The position numbers were made by a program, and so were the translations under genes. This document shows, one piece after another, positions 24,273-32,926 of a stretch of 64,000 nucleotides of DNA. The stretch is taken from assembly GCA_964633815.1 (NCBI GenBank), contig CAZWHW010000004.1, forward strand, positions 36,700 to 100,699, given 5' to 3'. The DNA comes from CALKZN01 sp964633815. GTDB lineage: Bacteria; Pseudomonadota; Gammaproteobacteria; Arenicellales; Arenicellaceae. Each line of letters starts with the position of its first letter. Within the stretch, counting starts at the first letter, position 1. Below the pieces are notes generated by a model. That model was not told the origin of the DNA. It was given only the letters and a program-made list of their open reading frames with translations, and did not search any database.

Positions 24273-26288
24273 ATGAGTGCCCAACGCAAGTTTGAATTGG
24301 TGAGTGAGTTTACTCCAGCGGGTGATCAGCCGGCTGCGATAGCTGGTTTATTAGAAGGCTTGCGAGATGGTGAGGCGACCCAAACCTTGCTAGGGGTGAC
24401 TGGTTCGGGTAAGACTTTTACGATTGCGAATATTATTCAACAGACCCAGCGTCCTACCATTGTGATGGCTCCTAATAAGACGTTGGCTGCTCAGTTATAT
24501 TCTGAGATGCGTGATTTTTTCCCACATAATTCGGTTGAATATTTTGTGTCCTATTATGATTATTATCAACCAGAAGCTTATGTCGCGGCTTCTGATACAT
24601 ATATCGAGAAGGATTCTTCGGTGAATGATCATATTGATCAAATGCGTTTGTCGGCGACTAAAAATTTATTGGAAAGGAAAGATGTCATTATTGTTGCAAC
24701 AGTCTCGGCTATTTACGGCTTAGGTGATCCTGCGTCATACCATGAAATGATCTTGCATGTCAGTGTCGGTGATATTATTGACCAGCGCGCTATATTGCAG
24801 CGCTTGGCTGAGTTGCAGTATTCTCGCAATGATTTGGAGTTGCGCCGAGGGACTTTCAGGGTGCGAGGTGACGTGATTGATGTGTTTCCATCGGATTCGG
24901 ATAAAGGAGCTGTTCGCATTGAATTATTTGGTGAGGAAATTGATGGCTTGAGCAAGTTTGACCCGCTCACCGGAGAAGTGATCGAAAAATTACAACGTAC
25001 AACGGTTTTTCCTAAAACACATTATGTGACTCCTCGAGCTAAAATTCTGGAAGCAATTGAGCATATCAAGGCAGAATTAAAAGAACGGTTGGAGCAGTTG
25101 CGTGGCTTGAATAAACTAGTTGAAGCGCAACGTTTAGAGCAACGCACCTTATATGATATTGAAATGATGCAAGAGTTGGGGTTTTGCACTGGCATTGAAA
25201 ACTACTCGCGCTATTTGTCTGGTCGAGAGGCTGGTGAATCACCACCAACATTGATCGACTATTTACCGCCCAATAGTTTGATGGTATTGGATGAATCACA
25301 TGTGATGATTCCTCAACTTGGGGCTATGTATAATGGTGATCGTTCGCGTAAGATGACTTTGGTTGAATATGGGTTTCGATTACCATCAGCTTTGGATAAT
25401 CGTCCTTTGCAATTTGATGAATTTAAACGTTTGATGCCACAGACAGTGTTTGTTTCAGCAACGCCTGGAGCTTATGAATTAGACTCCGATGGACCAGTTG
25501 TGGATCAAGTGGTCAGGCCAACAGGTTTATTGGACCCAATCATTGAAATGCGGCCAGTGTCAACACAAGTGGATGATGTGCTTTCAGAGATCAATAAACG
25601 TGTAGTTAAAGGTGAGCGAGTTTTGATCACTACTCTAACTAAGCGGATGTCAGAGGATTTGACAGATTATTTGACTGAGCATGGCATCAAAGTGCGTTAT
25701 TTGCATTCTGATATTGATACTGTTGAGCGAGTAGAGATTATTCGTGATTTGCGCCTAGGTGAATTTGATGTCTTAGTAGGTATTAATTTGTTGCGTGAAG
25801 GTTTGGATATTCCTGAAGTGTCGTTGGTAGCAATTTTAGATGCAGATAAAGAAGGTTTTTTAAGGTCGCATCGTTCGCTTATACAAACGATTGGCCGTTG
25901 TGCGCGAAATGCCGAAGGAATAGCGATTTTGTATGCGGATAAAGTCACTAATTCAATGCAATTGGCTATGCAAGAGACTCAGCGTAGGCGTGAGAAACAG
26001 CAAGCCTATAATGAGAAGCATGGCATCACACCAAGTAGTGTGAAAAAAGCAGTTCGTGACATCATCGATGGAGCGCAATCGAATGCGGCAGCAGAAAAGC
26101 TGCGTATTGCTCAGGTTGGCACCCAGAACCGTCCAAATTTTGCTAAAAAACCTGCGGAGTTTGCTAAATATTTTCAGCAGATGGAAAAACAAATGTATGA
26201 GTATGCTGAAAATATGGAATTTGAAAAAGCAGCAAGTGTTCGTGATCAGATCGAAGAGGCGCGAACAGAGTATTTATTAGCAAAATAA
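24273..26288 (+). CDS. uvrB: Excinuclease ABC subunit B
   Basis: Helicase-like damage-verification subunit of nucleotide excision repair. The 671-residue protein (E. coli 673) has Walker A GVTGSGKTFT, the beta-hairpin region YYDYYQPEAYV, DEXH box DESHV, helicase motifs VFVSATPG and QTIGRCARN, and the C-terminal UVR motif (MEFEKAASVRDQIEEA) that contacts UvrC. Transcription ends at the bidirectional terminator at 26342. It has its own promoter region of about 200 bases shared with the divergent pseudopilin gene. Confidence 0.98.
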   Translation: MSAQRKFELVSEFTPAGDQPAAIAGLLEGLRDGEATQTLLGVTGSGKTFTIANIIQQTQRPTIVMAPNKTLAAQLYSEMRDFFPHNSVEYFVSYYDYYQPEAYVAASDTYIEKDSSVNDHIDQMRLSATKNLLERKDVIIVATVSAIYGLGDPASYHEMILHVSVGDIIDQRAILQRLAELQYSRNDLELRRGTFRVRGDVIDVFPSDSDKGAVRIELFGEEIDGLSKFDPLTGEVIEKLQRTTVFPKTHYVTPRAKILEAIEHIKAELKERLEQLRGLNKLVEAQRLEQRTLYDIEMMQELGFCTGIENYSRYLSGREAGESPPTLIDYLPPNSLMVLDESHVMIPQLGAMYNGDRSRKMTLVEYGFRLPSALDNRPLQFDEFKRLMPQTVFVSATPGAYELDSDGPVVDQVVRPTGLLDPIIEMRPVSTQVDDVLSEINKRVVKGERVLITTLTKRMSEDLTDYLTEHGIKVRYLHSDIDTVERVEIIRDLRLGEFDVLVGINLLREGLDIPEVSLVAILDADKEGFLRSHRSLIQTIGRCARNAEGIAILYADKVTNSMQLAMQETQRRREKQQAYNEKHGITPSSVKKAVRDIIDGAQSNAAAEKLRIAQVGTQNRPNFAKKPAEFAKYFQQMEKQMYEYAENMEFEKAASVRDQIEEARTEYLLAK

Positions 26289-26341
26289 ACTATCTGATGA
26301 TGTAAGCCTGAGGCTTAGTCCTAAATAGAAAATAAGTGAAT

Positions 26342-26370
26342 AAAAAAGCGAGCCAAGAGCTCGCTTTTTT
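26342..26370. terminator. Bidirectional terminator between uvrB and the yidB-like gene
   Basis: A 12-base arm of six A plus GCGAGC (26342-26353) pairs with GCTCGC plus six T (26359-26370) around a five-base loop. A and T runs flank the stem, so it can work for both convergent genes. Confidence 0.92.
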
Positions 26371-26390
26371 ATGCATATTGTTTGGTGAGT

Positions 26391-26798
26391 CTATTTCAGA
26401 AACTTGCTAGCTAGACCTGCTAAGCCACCAACGCTGTCTAAAAGGTTGCCGCCACTACTTGATTTGTCAACCATTTGTGGCAATGCTTCACGTAGTCCTG
26501 ATAATAATTCGCCTTGGTTAGTGCCTAATTGTGATGCCATTTCTTGAATTTTTTCTGCGCCTAAAACGCCTTCAATTTGTTCTTCAGAAATGTCAGCATT
26601 TTCACCATCACCCAACCATGATTGCGCAACATCACCAAGACCGTTGCTTTGCAAGCCACTTATCAAATTGCCAAAATCAAGGCCTTGGCCAGAATTGCCA
26701 CCTATTAATCCGCTAAGCATATCAGTGATTTGGCTTGAATCGGCGCCGCCGCCAAGTTTTGATGCTAGAAGTTGTGCGCCTATTTTCATGATGTCCAT
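26391..26798 (-). CDS. YidB-like (DUF937) protein
   Basis: A 135-residue soluble protein rich in Gly, Leu and Ser, of the YidB/DUF937 type. It has an N-terminal helix (MDIMKIGAQLLASKLGG), glycine-rich repeats (LIGGNSGQGLDFGNLISG) and the core QSWLGDGENADISEEQIEGVLG. Members are widespread in proteobacteria and their function is not established. It is a single gene, convergent with uvrB. No signal peptide is seen. The repeating Leu/Gly pattern suggests oligomer formation, which is inference. Confidence 0.8.
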   Translation of the reverse strand: MDIMKIGAQLLASKLGGGADSSQITDMLSGLIGGNSGQGLDFGNLISGLQSNGLGDVAQSWLGDGENADISEEQIEGVLGAEKIQEMASQLGTNQGELLSGLREALPQMVDKSSSGGNLLDSVGGLAGLASKFLK

Positions 26799-26919
26799 AA
26801 ATTCCTCTTTATATAATCTTTATTTTAATTGATAGTTATTTTACATGGAATGAAGTGAAAATTGTTTGTTCGAGTTTTAAACTTTGTTAAAAGAACAGCA
26901 TAATTTTATACATTCAATA

Positions 26920-26948
26920 TTGAAACAAGTCTAGGTTGGTGGTATCTT
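26920..26948 (+). promoter_or_regulatory. Promoter of tRNA-Val
   Basis: TTGAAA (26920-26925) and TATCTT (26943-26948) have a 17-base spacer. GCGCCGCC follows as a GC-rich discriminator typical of stable RNA promoters. The tRNA begins 34 bases later. Confidence 0.7.
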
Positions 26949-26982
26949 GCGCCGCCTGAATTGATATTGAAATCAAACACTC

Positions 26983-27059
26983 AGACGCGTAGCTCAGTTG
27001 GTTAGAGCACCACCTTGACATGGTGGGGGTCGGTGGTTCGAATCCACTCGCGTCTACCA
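26983..27059 (+). tRNA. tRNA-Val (anticodon GAC)
   Basis: A 77-base cloverleaf. Acceptor AGACGCG pairs with CGCGTCT. The D arm is GCTCAGTTGGTTAGAGC, the anticodon loop is TTGACAT with GAC, and the T arm is GGTTCGAATCC. The discriminator A and CCA are encoded. Confidence 0.97.
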
Positions 27060-27139
27060 GTTTTATTCTATTAAGATAGTTAAAAGGGATGAATTTACTG
27101 TTTTTATCAAAATGAAGCCGTTTTTTAAGGCTTGTATGC

Positions 27140-27168
27140 TTGAGTATCCCTTATTACCTGTATAAAAT
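27140..27168 (+). promoter_or_regulatory. Candidate promoter of the infC-rpmI-rplT operon
   Basis: TTGAGT (27140-27145) and TAAAAT (27163-27168) are 17 bases apart, with a GC-rich discriminator (CGCGCCC) downstream. The start would lie about 90 bases before the infC start codon, leaving a leader that could fold. Confidence 0.55.
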
Positions 27169-27264
27169 TCGCGCCCTCTGGGCTTAAAGTATTGAAATAG
27201 TTACATTAGGTTCGGGTTGAAATTTAATTTTTTTATTGTGTGTAATATTTAAGAGGAAACTCCC

Positions 27265-27798
27265 ATAGCTTCTCCGAACAAATCAAATAGTAAAAAGCAA
27301 CGCGTCAATCGTGATATACGAGTTCCAAAGATTCGTTTAATTGGCGTTGATGGTGAACAAGTAGGCATTGAGAAGACCGAAGATGCATTACGGGCTGCAG
27401 AAGATGCAGGTCTTGATTTGGTAGAGATTTCTCCTAATGCCGACCCTCCAGTTTGTCGGATTATGGACTACGGTAAGTTTCTTTATGAAGACAGTAAGCG
27501 CAAAGCAGCTGCGCGCAAGAATCAAAAAAAGATTCAAGTTAAAGAAATTAAATTTCGTCCTGGTACAGATATTGGTGATTACAATATAAAACTTAAGAAA
27601 CTCATTCAGTTTCTTGAGGATGGTGATAAGACGAAAGTGACAATTCGTTTTCGCGGTCGTGAGATGACGCATAAAGATTTAGGTATCAAATTGTTAAAGC
27701 GAATTGAAGAAGACCTTAAAGATTATGGTGCTGTTGAGCAGTTTCCAGAATTACAAGGTCGTCAAATGATCATGGTATTAGCGCCAGTAAAGCGTTAA
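27265..27798 (+). CDS. infC: Translation initiation factor IF-3, non-AUG (ATA) start
   Basis: IF-3 binds the 30S subunit, prevents premature 50S joining and checks the start codon. The first ATG-like start in frame is only at 27418, inside the N-terminal domain. Conserved coding sequence extends upstream, including the IF-3 signature RLIGVDGEQVGI and LRAAEDAGLDLVEISPNADPPVCRIMDYGK. A stop at 27250-27252 limits the frame. The best initiator is ATA at 27265, seven bases after AGGA, giving 177 residues (E. coli 180). E. coli infC uses AUU, and such rare starts let IF-3 repress its own translation. It is followed by rpmI and rplT. Confidence 0.93.
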   Translation: MASPNKSNSKKQRVNRDIRVPKIRLIGVDGEQVGIEKTEDALRAAEDAGLDLVEISPNADPPVCRIMDYGKFLYEDSKRKAAARKNQKKIQVKEIKFRPGTDIGDYNIKLKKLIQFLEDGDKTKVTIRFRGREMTHKDLGIKLLKRIEEDLKDYGAVEQFPELQGRQMIMVLAPVKR

Positions 27799-27868
27799 TA
27801 TTTTTTTAAACTCTAACTCTGCGCGTTGCAATAGTCGTGTATGAGTCATTCAATAGAGGAGCGGCAAA

Positions 27869-28066
27869 ATGCCAAAAATTAAGTCAAATAGCGGTGCTGC
27901 CAAGCGCTTTAAAAAAACTGGTGGCGGCAAGTTCAAGCGTGGTCAATCGCACTTGCGTCATATTCTTACCAAGAAATCAACTAAGCGTAAGCGTCATTTG
28001 CGTCATCAGACAACTGCGACTGCAGCTGATAGTAAATTGATTCAACGTATGTTGCCATATAGTTAA
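27869..28066 (+). CDS. rpmI: 50S ribosomal protein L35
   Basis: Small basic protein of the large ribosomal subunit, 65 residues. It has the family start MPKIKSNSGAAKRFKKTGGGK and the core KRGQSHLRHILTKKSTKRKRHLR. GAGGAGCGG precedes the ATG as a strong ribosome-binding site. It lies 70 bases after infC and 15 bases before rplT. In E. coli, L20 represses translation of this pair by binding the rpmI leader; the 70-base gap here could hold such a site, but this was not folded. Confidence 0.97.
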   Translation: MPKIKSNSGAAKRFKKTGGGKFKRGQSHLRHILTKKSTKRKRHLRHQTTATAADSKLIQRMLPYS

Positions 28067-28081
28067 TTGGGAGAATAAATC

Positions 28082-28444
28082 ATGCCTAGAGTAAAACGTG
28101 GCGTCACTGCCAGAGCAAAACATAAAAAAGTCATCAGCCAAGCTAAAGGTTATCGTGGACGTCGTAAAAACGTTTTTCGTGTAGCTAATCAGGCTGTTAA
28201 TCGTGCAGCGCAATACGAATATCGTGACCGTCGTCAACGCAAACGTCAATTCCGCCAGTTGTGGATCACTCGTATCAACGCGGCTGCCCGTATGTGTGGT
28301 TTGACATATAGTCAATTTATGAATGGTTTGAAGCGCGCTGAAATTGCAGTTGATCGTAAAGTTTTAGCTGATATTGCAGTTCATGATTTTGCGAGTTTTG
28401 AGAAAATCGCTGAAAAAGCAAAAGCAGCTTTGCCAGCAAATTAG
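28082..28444 (+). CDS. rplT: 50S ribosomal protein L20
   Basis: Early-assembly protein of the large ribosomal subunit that binds 23S rRNA. The 120-residue protein has MPRVKRGVTARAKHKKVISQ, the basic N-terminal helix GYRGRRKNVFRVANQAV, and RRQRKRQFRQLWITRINAAA. GGGAGAAT precedes the ATG. It ends the infC-rpmI-rplT unit, which is closed by the terminator at 28473. Confidence 0.98.
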   Translation: MPRVKRGVTARAKHKKVISQAKGYRGRRKNVFRVANQAVNRAAQYEYRDRRQRKRQFRQLWITRINAAARMCGLTYSQFMNGLKRAEIAVDRKVLADIAVHDFASFEKIAEKAKAALPAN

Positions 28445-28472
28445 TTTGTCTTAAAGACAATTAATAGTTTTT

Positions 28473-28502
28473 AAAAGGAAGGCTTTTGCCTTCCTTTTTT
28501 TA
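28473..28502 (+). terminator. Terminator after rplT
   Basis: AAAAGGAAGGC (28473-28483) pairs with GCCTTCCTTTT (28488-28498) around a TTTT loop, followed by more T. It ends the infC operon and separates it from pheST. Confidence 0.92.
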
Positions 28503-28646
28503 TGCCTTTTGTTTGAAGATTTCGCTGTTTCCTCCACCTCTTTCAAATTCTTTATAAAACCATCATTAGATCAGGTGTTTGACGTTGTTTGTATGTGGAC
28601 TGTGTAGCATAATTGCCAGCTTGTTTTAACTTATGAATATCTTGCA

Positions 28647-29675
28647 ATGTCAGATACGATACAAAACTTAGAAGAAATTACTACAACAGCTTTAGCAGAG
28701 GTTGCTAGTGCTGAAAGCTTGACTGAACTGGAGAATTTGCGCGTCAAATTTCTAGGTAAAAAAGGCGAGTTAACCATTCAGTTGAAAAATATTGGCAAAC
28801 TAGACCTTTCTGAAAGGCCTGCTTTTGGAGGGATGGTCAATCAAGCCAAAAAACAAGTAGCTGATTCTTTAAGTGCTAAAAAAGAGCACTTAGAGTTAAA
28901 AGAGTTGGCGGAGAATTTAGCTGCCGATGCTATTGATGTCACCTTGCCAGGTCGTGGTCAGCAAATTGGCGGGTTGCATCCAGTGACCAGAACAATGCAG
29001 CGTATTGAAGATATTTTTACCAAGATGGGTTTTGCAGTTGCGGATGGTCCCGAAATTGAAGATGATTTTCATAACTTTGAAGCGCTGAATATTCCCGATG
29101 ATCATCCTGCGCGGGCCATGCATGATACATTTTATTTAGAAGATGGTCATTTGCTGAGAACGCACACGTCGCCTGTGCAAGTGCGGTATATGAAAAATCA
29201 AACGCCACCAATGAATATCATTGCGCCAGGTCGGGTTTATCGTTGTGATTCAGATGTTACTCACACGCCAATGTTTCATCAGGTAGAAGGTTTGGCTGTG
29301 GCAGAAGATATTTCTTTCGCAGATCTTAAAGGTATTTTGACGTACTTTTTGCGTCAATTTTTTGAAAAAGATTTATCAGTTCGTTTACGTCCTTCCTATT
29401 TTCCTTTTACAGAGCCTTCCGCAGAAGTTGATATTAGCTGTGTTTTTTGTGATGGCGATGGCTGCCGAATTTGTAAAAAAACTGGCTGGCTTGAAGTGTT
29501 AGGTTGCGGCATGGTGCATCCTGAAGTGTTCAGACATGTTGGAATTGATTCAGAAAAATATACTGGCTTTGCTTTTGGTTTGGGTGTTGAGAGACTGACA
29601 ATGTTGCGCTATGGCGTTGATGATTTACGTTTGTTTTTTGATAATGATTTAGCGTTTTTGAGGCAGTTTCAATGA
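28647..29675 (+). CDS. pheS: Phenylalanyl-tRNA synthetase alpha subunit
   Basis: Catalytic subunit of the heterotetrameric PheRS, which charges tRNA-Phe. The 342-residue protein has the N-terminal coiled coil, the class II motif 2 region PGRVYRCDSDVTHTPMFHQVEG and motif 3 FAFGLGVERLTMLRYGVDD. GRGQQIGGLHPVT marks the family. The stop overlaps the pheT start (ATGA). No phenylalanine-rich leader peptide or attenuator was found in the 144 bases upstream, unlike the E. coli operon. Confidence 0.98.
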   Translation: MSDTIQNLEEITTTALAEVASAESLTELENLRVKFLGKKGELTIQLKNIGKLDLSERPAFGGMVNQAKKQVADSLSAKKEHLELKELAENLAADAIDVTLPGRGQQIGGLHPVTRTMQRIEDIFTKMGFAVADGPEIEDDFHNFEALNIPDDHPARAMHDTFYLEDGHLLRTHTSPVQVRYMKNQTPPMNIIAPGRVYRCDSDVTHTPMFHQVEGLAVAEDISFADLKGILTYFLRQFFEKDLSVRLRPSYFPFTEPSAEVDISCVFCDGDGCRICKKTGWLEVLGCGMVHPEVFRHVGIDSEKYTGFAFGLGVERLTMLRYGVDDLRLFFDNDLAFLRQFQ

Positions 29676-32053
29676 TTATTTCAGAACAATGGTTGCGCGA
29701 ATTGGTTGCAACAGGCTTAAATGCGCAAGAGATCGCGGATGCATTAACATTAGCAGGTCTTGAAGTTGATGCAGTTGAAGCTTTAGGTGAATCACTTGAG
29801 GGTGTTTTGGTTGGCGAAGTATTGTCTAAGGAAAAACATCCTGATGCAGATCGTTTGAATTTGACTCAAGTAAATGTTGGTGGTCAAAAGAATTTAGCCA
29901 TTGTCTGTGGGGCTGCAAATGTACGCGTTGGAATGAAAGTTCCTGTGGCAACTGTTGGTACTAAGTTACCAAATGGTTTGAAAATTAAAAAGAGTAAAAT
30001 CCGTGGCGAACAATCGTTTGGCATGTTGTGTTCTGAAGCTGAACTTGGCATGTCTGAATCATCAGATGGTTTGCTGGAGTTGGCTGATGATGCGCCAATA
30101 GGTCAAACAATCCAATCTTATTTAAATCTTGATGATACTCTGATTGATATTGATTTAACGCCTAACCGTGGTGATTGTTTAAGCGTGACTGGGGTAGCTC
30201 GTGAGCTACATGTATTGGTTGATGCGGCATATACTCCTGTTGCAATTAAAGATGTCGCAGTTACATCTTCGGATAAGGTTGCTGTTAAAATTGAAAACAT
30301 TGAAGCTTGTCCCAGCTATTTAGCGAGAGTAGTCAGTGGTATTAATACTAATGTTAAAACACCATTATGGATGCAAGAACGATTGCGGCGATCTGGACTG
30401 TCGTCTATTAGTCCTGTCGTTGATATCACGAATTATGTAATGCTTGAACTTGGTCAGCCGATGCATGCTTTTGATCATGATAAGGTTGGACAGGAAATTT
30501 ATGTACGGTTAGCGAATAAAGGTGAAAAAATCACTTTATTAAATGATGCTGAAGCAAGCCTTAACGAAGAGACTCTAGTTATTGCGGATGCGAAGCAACC
30601 GATTGCAATTGCAGGTGTCATGGGTGGTAGTGAGTCATCAATTGATAAAAATACTAAGTCAATTGTTTTTGAGGCGGCGCATTTCACCAAGAGAGCAGTA
30701 GCCGGCACTGCCCGAACTTATGGTTTACATACAGATTCTTCACATCGTTTTGAACGAGGTGTTGATCCAGTTTTACCTGAAAAAGCTATGCAGCGTGCTA
30801 CTGAACTTTGTTTGGAAATTTGTGGTGGTGAAGCAGGTGAAATTGTTCGTCAGTCAAGCGATCAAGTAAGCAAGGGTGCTGTAGAGCTGCGTTTTGAACG
30901 AGTGCGTCGTTTGTTGGGCATGCCGCTTGAGCAAGATGAAGTTCAAGGAATGTTGCAACGTATTTCTGATCAGGTTGTTAAAACAACTGATGGATGGTCT
31001 GTGGTGCCACCATCGTATCGATTTGATATTGAACGCGAGTGTGACTTAATTGAAGAAGTAGCACGAGTTAAAGGCTATGATAATTTAGATGATCGTTTGC
31101 CAAAACTCATTCCAAGTGGTCGAATTGCTCCTGAAAATCAAGTAGAGAAACGTAAATTGCTCAATACTATGGTGACAATGGGTTATCAAGAGTCCATTAC
31201 CTATAGCTTTATTGATGAGCAGATGCTTAAAGATTTTGCAGTTGCTGAACAAAAATTGATTCATTTAGCTAACCCCTTGGCTGAAAACATGTCAGTTATG
31301 CGTGGTAGTTTATGGCCAGGCTTGGTTTCCGCGTGTCAATTTAACTTAAATCGTCAAAATGATCGAATCAGGTTGTTTGAATTAGGCACGGTTTTTAAAG
31401 ATGATGGAAAAATTCAGGAAAGTAATAAAATTGCGGGTCTTGCCTGTGGTTCATTGTTTCCAGTTCAGATGCATCTAAAAAAAGCGAATTCTATTGATTT
31501 TTATGATGTTAGAGGTGATTTAGAATCAATTTTCTCCTTGACTGGAAAGCCATTGGATTTTATATTTAAACCTTGCGAGCATCCAGCGTTACATCCAGGT
31601 CAAAGCGCTGAAATTGTTAGAGATAACGAAGTTATAGGTTTTGTCGGTCGGATTCATCCGAATATGGCTAAAAAATATGACTTGTCTTTGATGACCTACT
31701 TGTTTGAGTTGGATTTAGAAAGCATTTGTGCTGGCTATATGCCTGAATATCAAACCGTTTCTAAGTTTCCTTCAGTTTCAAGAGATATTGCCTTGCTCGT
31801 CCCTTCAGAGTTGTCGATTGGCTCAGTATTAGCCTATATTCGATTAATTAATTGTGAGGATCTACGAGACGCACAATTATTTGATGTTTATGTAGGTGAA
31901 GGTGTTGAAATTAATAAGAAAAGTGTTGCCGTGAAGCTAACGTTTCAACGAGATGACAGAACATTAACTGATGATGAAATTGAAGCTTATACTTCCTTAG
32001 TACTTAAGGAATTAGCTGAAGAGTTTTCAATTGAGTTGCGTATGGGGTTTTAG
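29672..32053 (+). CDS. pheT: Phenylalanyl-tRNA synthetase beta subunit
   Basis: Structural and editing subunit of PheRS. The 793-residue protein (E. coli 795) has an N-terminal tRNA-binding EMAP-like domain (about 40-150, HPDADRLNLTQVNVGG), the B3/B4 editing domain, B5, and a C-terminal anticodon-binding FDX-ACB domain (SKFPSVSRDIALLVP). It overlaps pheS by four bases, and ihfA begins one base after its stop, so all three are translationally coupled. Confidence 0.98.
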   Translation: MIISEQWLRELVATGLNAQEIADALTLAGLEVDAVEALGESLEGVLVGEVLSKEKHPDADRLNLTQVNVGGQKNLAIVCGAANVRVGMKVPVATVGTKLPNGLKIKKSKIRGEQSFGMLCSEAELGMSESSDGLLELADDAPIGQTIQSYLNLDDTLIDIDLTPNRGDCLSVTGVARELHVLVDAAYTPVAIKDVAVTSSDKVAVKIENIEACPSYLARVVSGINTNVKTPLWMQERLRRSGLSSISPVVDITNYVMLELGQPMHAFDHDKVGQEIYVRLANKGEKITLLNDAEASLNEETLVIADAKQPIAIAGVMGGSESSIDKNTKSIVFEAAHFTKRAVAGTARTYGLHTDSSHRFERGVDPVLPEKAMQRATELCLEICGGEAGEIVRQSSDQVSKGAVELRFERVRRLLGMPLEQDEVQGMLQRISDQVVKTTDGWSVVPPSYRFDIERECDLIEEVARVKGYDNLDDRLPKLIPSGRIAPENQVEKRKLLNTMVTMGYQESITYSFIDEQMLKDFAVAEQKLIHLANPLAENMSVMRGSLWPGLVSACQFNLNRQNDRIRLFELGTVFKDDGKIQESNKIAGLACGSLFPVQMHLKKANSIDFYDVRGDLESIFSLTGKPLDFIFKPCEHPALHPGQSAEIVRDNEVIGFVGRIHPNMAKKYDLSLMTYLFELDLESICAGYMPEYQTVSKFPSVSRDIALLVPSELSIGSVLAYIRLINCEDLRDAQLFDVYVGEGVEINKKSVAVKLTFQRDDRTLTDDEIEAYTSLVLKELAEEFSIELRMGF

Positions 32054-32054
32054 A

Positions 32055-32369
32055 ATGGCAGTGACAAAAGCAGACTTAGCATTAACGATTTTCGAAGAAG
32101 TTGGCTTGAATAAGCGCGAAGCAACTGAATGTGTAGAATCTTTTTTTAATTGTATTAAGGATTCGTTGATTGAAGGCAATAACGTAAAATTGTCAGGTTT
32201 CGGTAATTTTGTCTTGCGTGATAAGAATGCTAGACCTGGCAGGAATCCACGTACAGGTGAGCCAATTCCAGTTTCTGCAAGGCGTGTAGTAACGTATAGA
32301 CCTAGCCAAAAGTTAAAAAAAATCATTGATGATAATTCAGATTACTTGTGTACTTTGGTAAAAAAGTAG
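32055..32369 (+). CDS. ihfA: Integration host factor subunit alpha
   Basis: DNA-bending protein that works as a heterodimer with IhfB. The 104-residue protein has MAVTKADLALTIFEEVGLNKREA, GFGNFVLRDKNARPGRNPRTGE with the beta-arm and its intercalating proline region, and ARRVVTYRPSQKLK. The ATG at 32055 is chosen: one base after pheT and matching the family N-terminus. An earlier in-frame start at 32031 would overlap pheT. The order pheS-pheT-ihfA-merR is classic for gammaproteobacteria. Confidence 0.97.
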   Translation: MAVTKADLALTIFEEVGLNKREATECVESFFNCIKDSLIEGNNVKLSGFGNFVLRDKNARPGRNPRTGEPIPVSARRVVTYRPSQKLKKIIDDNSDYLCTLVKK

Positions 32370-32399
32370 AGAATAGGCTTAAAAGCGAGGAATTAAATT

Positions 32400-32765
32400 A
32401 TGTTAGACCAAGGCGATAACGCTACTCTCCCACCTATTCCGAGTAAACGTTACTTTACAATTGGTGAAGTTAGTGACCTATGTGAAGTCAAGCCACATGT
32501 CTTACGTTATTGGGAGCAAGAATTTTCTCAGCTTAATCCTGTAAAACGTCGCGGTAATCGTCGTTATTATCAGCGTCATGAAGTGCAGTTAGTTAGACAA
32601 ATCAGATCGTTGTTATATATGGAAGGTTTCACAATCAGTGGTGCCAAGCAGCAATTGGAAGCAGATGCGTCTACTGGAAGAGGTGAAGCAAAAACTTCAG
32701 TTAATCAAGATTTCTTTGATACATTGATTAAAGACATTAATGAAGTTGTCGAAATTTTAAAATAA
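32400..32765 (+). CDS. MerR-family transcriptional regulator
   Basis: A 121-residue winged-helix regulator. The DNA-binding domain is YFTIGEVSDLCEVKPHVLRYWEQEF followed by RRGNRRYYQRHEVQLVRQI and FTISGAKQQL. The C-terminal part is short and acidic, with no cysteine metal-binding pattern, so a metal sensor is unlikely. A MerR gene next to ihfA is common in gammaproteobacteria and its target is generally unknown. It starts 30 bases after ihfA and precedes tRNA-Pro. Confidence 0.9.
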   Translation: MLDQGDNATLPPIPSKRYFTIGEVSDLCEVKPHVLRYWEQEFSQLNPVKRRGNRRYYQRHEVQLVRQIRSLLYMEGFTISGAKQQLEADASTGRGEAKTSVNQDFFDTLIKDINEVVEILK

Positions 32766-32838
32766 GTTTAGTTTTTTGGCTGCTGTACTTATTTGCAAGA
32801 CACGTTAACAAATTAAATTTTTCACGTAAATTATTTAT

Positions 32839-32915
32839 CGGGGTGTAGCGCAGCCTGGTAGCGCACCGCTCTGGGGGAGCGGTGGTCGGAGGTTCAAATC
32901 CTCTCACCCCGACCA
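32839..32915 (+). tRNA. tRNA-Pro (anticodon GGG)
   Basis: A 77-base cloverleaf. Acceptor CGGGGTG pairs with CACCCCG. The D arm is GCGCAGCCTGGTAGCGC, the anticodon loop is CTGGGGG with GGG, and the T arm is GGTTCAAATCC. The discriminator A and CCA are encoded. The surE start codon lies only 11 bases after the CCA end. Confidence 0.97.
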
Positions 32916-32926
32916 TTTTCAGTTTT

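Noticed and set aside
28503..28646. Phenylalanine attenuator leader for pheST
   Set aside because: Only a four-codon frame was seen and no Phe-rich peptide or terminator/antiterminator pair could be drawn.
32882..32926. surE starting inside tRNA-Pro
   Set aside because: The added residues are encoded by tRNA sequence and the SurE family begins at MNILISNDDG.
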